Positions 29,038-32,075 of a stretch of 32,075 nucleotides of DNA are shown piece by piece. Position 1 is the stretch's first letter; every line of letters begins with the position of its first letter. The stretch is from Acidimicrobiales bacterium (lineage in GTDB: Bacteria; Actinomycetota; Acidimicrobiia; Acidimicrobiales; RAAP-2), in contig JASHUY010000167.1 of NCBI GenBank assembly GCA_030039755.1, positions 1 through 32,075 on the forward strand, read 5' to 3'. The translations under genes were made by a program, and so were the position numbers. The notes under the pieces were generated by a model. The model was given only the letters and a program-made list of their open reading frames with translations, was not told the origin of the DNA and did no database searches.

Positions 29038-30395
29038 GCCTGCTCGCGGACCCGATCGTCCACCGGCGGCTCGTCGAGGCCGCCCGCCCCCGCCGCACCG
29101 GCCGCGTGACGCGACTGGTCGGGTTGCGCCTGGAGGTCGAAGGCCTCGAGGCCGCCGTCGGCGACGCGGTGGTGGTGCACCGGGCAGGCGGAGGGACGCT
29201 GCCCGCAGAGGTGGTCGCCGTCGAAGGGGGCCGTCTCGCCTGCATGCCGCTCGGCACCCTCTCGGGGGTGCGTTACGGAGACGAGATCGTGGCCGTCGGT
29301 CGCCCGCTCCCGCTGATGGTGGGAGCGGGGCTCTTGGGGCGGGTCGTCGACGGGCTCGGCCGACCGATCGACACAGGCCCACCCCTCATCGACTGCGAAG
29401 AGGTCGGGCTCGACGTACGCCCGCCGCACCCCTTGCGTCGCGAGTTGGTCGACAGGCAGATCTCCCTCGGCATCAAGGCGATCGACACCCTCGTGCCGTG
29501 CGGACGCGGGCAACGCCTGGGGATCTTCGCCGGCTCCGGTGTCGGAAAGTCGAGCCTCCTTTCGATGATCGCCCGCGGCACCGATGCGGAGGTCGCCGTG
29601 CTGGCCCTCGTGGGTGAGCGCGGCCGGGAGGTACGCGAGTTCATCGAGCGGGACCTCAAGGGGGCACTCGGGCGCTCGGTCGTCGTCGTCGCCACGTCGG
29701 ACCAGCCGGCCCTGGTCCGGATCCGGGCCGCGTTCACCGGCACGCGGATCGCGGAGTGGTTCAGGGACCAGGGGAAAGACGTCGTCTTGATGACCGACAG
29801 CCTCACGCGCTTTGCCATGGCGCAGCGCGAGGTGGGGCTTTCTGTCGGCGAGCCGCCGGCGACCCGGGGCTATCCGCCGTCGGTCTTCTCGCTCCTGCCG
29901 CAGCTCTTGGAGCGCGCGGGCGCGGCCGAGCGCGGAAGCATCACCGGGCTGTACACGGTCCTCGTCGAAGGCGACGACATGAACGAACCGATCGCAGACG
30001 CCGCCCGTTCGGTCCTCGACGGCCATATCGTCCTCTCGCGTCGCCTGGCCACCGCGGGGCACTTCCCGAGCATCGAGGTCCTCGAGTCGATCTCCCGAGT
30101 CGACACGGCGATCCTCTCGAGGGAGCAGCGGACCCTCGCCGGAACGCTGCGAGAGCTCCTCGCTGCGTACAGGGACACCAAGGACCTCGTGGAGATCGGT
30201 GCGTACGTCCCCGGAACCAACCCGCTCGTCGACCGGGCGAGGGCGCTCATGCCGATGATCGACGCCTTCCTGCGGCAGCACGTGACAGACGTCTGCCCTG
30301 CCCTCACAGGATGGGCCCAGCTCCGGGCGCTCTTCAGCGACGTCACGGAGGACGCAGGGGCGTCGAAGTCCCTCGAGACGGCGGTCGCACGATGA
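29034..30395 (+). CDS. fliI: Flagellum-specific ATP synthase FliI
   Basis: FliI is the hexameric ATPase of flagellar type III export. The 453-residue protein has an N-terminal beta domain, Walker A GSGVGKS (167-173), the catalytic VGERGREVREF with Glu195, Walker B VVLMTDSLTRFAMAQREVGL (250-269), GEPPATRGYPPSVFSLLPQL (272-291) and GSITGLYTVLVEGDDMNEPI (301-320), all standard for FliI/YscN ATPases. GTG 29034 overlaps the fliH stop and follows AAGGGGGA. Further upstream starts would reach far into fliH and are not supported. Confidence 0.96.
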   Translation: MSLLADPIVHRRLVEAARPRRTGRVTRLVGLRLEVEGLEAAVGDAVVVHRAGGGTLPAEVVAVEGGRLACMPLGTLSGVRYGDEIVAVGRPLPLMVGAGLLGRVVDGLGRPIDTGPPLIDCEEVGLDVRPPHPLRRELVDRQISLGIKAIDTLVPCGRGQRLGIFAGSGVGKSSLLSMIARGTDAEVAVLALVGERGREVREFIERDLKGALGRSVVVVATSDQPALVRIRAAFTGTRIAEWFRDQGKDVVLMTDSLTRFAMAQREVGLSVGEPPATRGYPPSVFSLLPQLLERAGAAERGSITGLYTVLVEGDDMNEPIADAARSVLDGHIVLSRRLATAGHFPSIEVLESISRVDTAILSREQRTLAGTLRELLAAYRDTKDLVEIGAYVPGTNPLVDRARALMPMIDAFLRQHVTDVCPALTGWAQLRALFSDVTEDAGASKSLETAVAR

Positions 30396-30832
30396 GGTAC
30401 CGCTTCCGGCTCGCGACGGTGCGAAGGGTGCGCCGCGCCCAGGAGTCGGCTGCACGCGAGGCGCTGCATCACGCAAACGCCGCGCTCGTCGTGGCGATCG
30501 CCGCCAGAGACGCGGCCGCCGTGCACTACCGGGAGGTCGAGACCGCTGACGCGGACGACGCGGAGACGTTGCGACGCGATCGCCTCTTCGCCGAGCTCGC
30601 CGCGACGGCTCTTGCCCGAGCGAGGAAGGAAGCCAATCGGAAGGCGAGTGAAGCGGCGCTCGCCCACGTGGAGTGGCAACTCACGGCCCGGCGGGTCGCC
30701 GCGCTGGACCGACTCGACGAGCGACGCCGCCTAGAGCATGCCGTCGAGGAGAACAGGCGTGAGATCGCCGTCGTCGACGACGTGGTGACGGCCAGGTTCG
30801 TCTCCGCGTCCCGAGCCGAAGGAGCGGCCTGA
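30392..30832 (+). CDS. fliJ: Flagellar export protein FliJ
   Basis: FliJ is a small coiled-coil stalk protein that sits in the FliI ring and activates export. The 146-residue product begins RYRFRLATVRRVRRAQESAA, like the family's F-x-F-x-L-x-x-V-L-x-x-R start, and is otherwise one long Ala/Arg/Glu-rich coiled coil with no aromatic core (LARARKEANRKASEAALAHV, EWQLTARRVAALDRLDERRR). Sequence conservation in FliJ is low, so position directly after fliI carries much of the call. Its ATG overlaps the fliI stop. Confidence 0.85.
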   Translation: MRYRFRLATVRRVRRAQESAAREALHHANAALVVAIAARDAAAVHYREVETADADDAETLRRDRLFAELAATALARARKEANRKASEAALAHVEWQLTARRVAALDRLDERRRLEHAVEENRREIAVVDDVVTARFVSASRAEGAA

Positions 30833-31902
30833 TGCTCCCGATCGCGACGGTCCAGTCCTTTGCAGACGAGCTCTTCTCGACCATGAGCGACCTTCCGACA
30901 GAGCTCGAGCATGCTGCGCCGACCGGCACGTTCGCCAGCGTCCTTGCGCAAGTCACCGCCGTCTTGGACTCGGGGTCTCACGGCGCGGAGACGCCCACCA
31001 CCACAGCCGTCTCACCGGGGGCTTCGACGACGACCACCACACTTGCGCCCGCGCTCCCATCGGCCACGTCGCCGGTCGACGGAACAGCCGTCGTCGTCGA
31101 GGCGGCGAAGTTCGTCGGGACGCCATATGTGTGGGGAGGGGAGTCGCCGTCGGGCTTCGACTGCTCGGGGCTGGTCCAGTACGTCTACGGGGAGCTCGGC
31201 GTCGACCTGCCGCGCACCACCTACACACAGGTGAAGGCGGGCACCGCGGTCGCGTCGATCACACAGGCGCAGCCCGGCGACCTCGTCTTCTTCGCCGGCT
31301 CGGACGGCACGCCGGCGTCGCCCGGGCACGTCGGCATCTACGTCGGTGGGGGGAAGATGATCGACGCGCCCCATACGGGAACCGACGTGCAGGTGCAGAC
31401 AGTGTCGACAGCCGGTCCGGTGGTCGCCATCCGCCGAGTCCTGCCGCAGACAGGAGCCGGGACGTTCACCACGGCGAGCGTCGCGGCGTCGTCGACACCG
31501 GCCTCGACCGCTCCCGTGGCTGTGCCCTCGTCCATGGCGTCCCTCTTCTCGGAGGCTGGAACCAAGTACGGCGTGTCGCCGACCCTCCTCGCCGCCGTCG
31601 CACGTCAGGAGTCCGGGTTCACACCGGATGCCGTCAGCCCGGCCGGGGCCGAAGGGATGATGCAGCTCATGCCCGAGACCGCGTCGGAACTTCGCGTCAC
31701 ACCCTTCACACCCGCTCAGGCAGTTGACGGGGCGGCGCGCCTCCTCTCGGGCTACATCCACCAGTACGGATCGATCCCGATGGCGCTCGCCGCCTACAGC
31801 GCGGGCCCGAGCGCGGTCGCCGAGCACGACGGCATCCCTCCGTACCCGCAGACGCAGCAGTACGTGGCCGCCATCATGAAGACGATCGGAGCTGCCACGT
31901 GA
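30832..31902 (+). CDS. Dual peptidoglycan hydrolase: NlpC/P60 peptidase plus lytic transglycosylase
   Basis: The 356-residue protein has a short N-terminal region (1-48), a Thr/Ser/Pro linker, an NlpC/P60 endopeptidase domain (about 84-203) with GFDCSGLVQYVYGELGVDLP (Cys111), PGDLVFF, SPGHVGIYVGGGKMIDAPHT (His166, His181), a second linker, and an SLT lytic transglycosylase domain (about 234-350) with ARQESGFTPDAVSPAGAEGM (Glu260) and ALAAYSAGPSAV. Cutting both glycan and peptide bonds would open the wall for the rod. No signal peptide or membrane helix is seen, so it may leave through the flagellar export gate, as FlgJ does. The ATG overlaps the fliJ stop (TGATG). Confidence 0.88.
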   Translation: MLPIATVQSFADELFSTMSDLPTELEHAAPTGTFASVLAQVTAVLDSGSHGAETPTTTAVSPGASTTTTTLAPALPSATSPVDGTAVVVEAAKFVGTPYVWGGESPSGFDCSGLVQYVYGELGVDLPRTTYTQVKAGTAVASITQAQPGDLVFFAGSDGTPASPGHVGIYVGGGKMIDAPHTGTDVQVQTVSTAGPVVAIRRVLPQTGAGTFTTASVAASSTPASTAPVAVPSSMASLFSEAGTKYGVSPTLLAAVARQESGFTPDAVSPAGAEGMMQLMPETASELRVTPFTPAQAVDGAARLLSGYIHQYGSIPMALAAYSAGPSAVAEHDGIPPYPQTQQYVAAIMKTIGAAT

Positions 31903-32075
31903 GCGGGCTGGAGGCGGACGTCGTGCGGGCAGCTGAAGGAAGTGGGGTCGTCGCGCAGCAGCGAGCCCGGCACACCCACAGCACAGCGCGAGCCACGACC
32001 GCGTTCGAAGAGGCGCTCACCGCAGCTGCAGGACGCACGGTCGACGTGCCGGCCTCTGTTGCGGTCTCCCGCGAC
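31899..32075 (+). CDS. Start of a flagellar gene cut by the window edge, possibly fliK
   Basis: GTG 31899 overlaps the stop of the hydrolase gene, and the frame stays open for 59 codons to the window end. The visible residues (SGLEADVVRAAEGSGVVAQQ, then ...TTAFEEALTAAAGRTVDVPA) are hydrophilic, Ala-rich and without a signal peptide or helix in the membrane. After fliJ and a wall hydrolase, the hook-length protein gene fliK commonly follows, and FliK N-termini are disordered and poorly conserved, so this fits but is not shown. Confidence 0.45.
   Translation, partial: MSGLEADVVRAAEGSGVVAQQRARHTHSTARATTAFEEALTAAAGRTVDVPASVAVSRD

Noticed and set aside
28539-30476. A 645-codon minus-strand open frame opposite fliH-fliI
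   Set aside because: FliI on the plus strand has every ATPase motif, so this frame is a shadow.

Overview
The window is about 32 kb of very GC-rich DNA that is almost entirely a flagellar gene cluster, read as belonging to a flagellated actinobacterium. The evidence is the GC content, GTG/TTG starts, stop/start overlaps of 1-8 nt, a LytR C-terminal-domain wall protein, an NlpC/P60-lytic transglycosylase fusion, and FliW/CsrA. A lineage such as the Acidimicrobiia is plausible but is inference. No rRNA, tRNA, CRISPR array, transposase or integrase was found.

Layout. 1-1600: the end of an unknown membrane protein, a LytR_C wall protein and a small HTH protein. 1709-2557: flagellar sigma factor FliA. 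2679-5232: flbD-motA-motB-fliL. 5294-9148: flgN-flgK-flgL-fliW-csrA. 9213-12785 (minus strand): flhA, an flhF-like gene and a small membrane protein. 12908-20294 (minus strand): two giant glycosyltransferase genes, one fused to a methyltransferase. 20466-24633: flagellin fliC, fliD, fliS and a fliT-like gene. 24765 to the end: flgB-flgC-fliE-fliF-fliG-fliH-fliI-fliJ, an NlpC/P60-SLT wall hydrolase, and the start of another gene (possibly fliK) cut by the window edge.

Regulation. Six sites match a sigma-28 promoter, T[AC][AC]A-N16-[GA]CCGAT, all with exactly 16 nt between the elements. They lie before flbD, flgN, flhA, the glycosyltransferases, fliC and flgB, so nearly the whole cluster can be read by the sigma factor encoded at its left end. 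At two of them (flgN and the glycosyltransferase gene) the GTG start lies 7 nt after the -10 box, which implies leaderless mRNAs. The fliC promoter and the glycosyltransferase promoter are divergent, which ties flagellin synthesis to its likely glycosylation.

A second layer is post-transcriptional. fliW and csrA overlap, and the fliC leader has two CsrA-like ACARGGA sites, one of them covering the ribosome binding site. The CsrA protein is unusual: 193 residues instead of about 60-75, with recognisable CsrA ends and a long middle that looks like an internal duplication. Other oddities are an FlhF-like protein without its GTPase motifs, FlhA with an altered family signature, an 822-residue FliD, a minimal 275-residue flagellin, and a stack of three hairpins between fliC and fliD.
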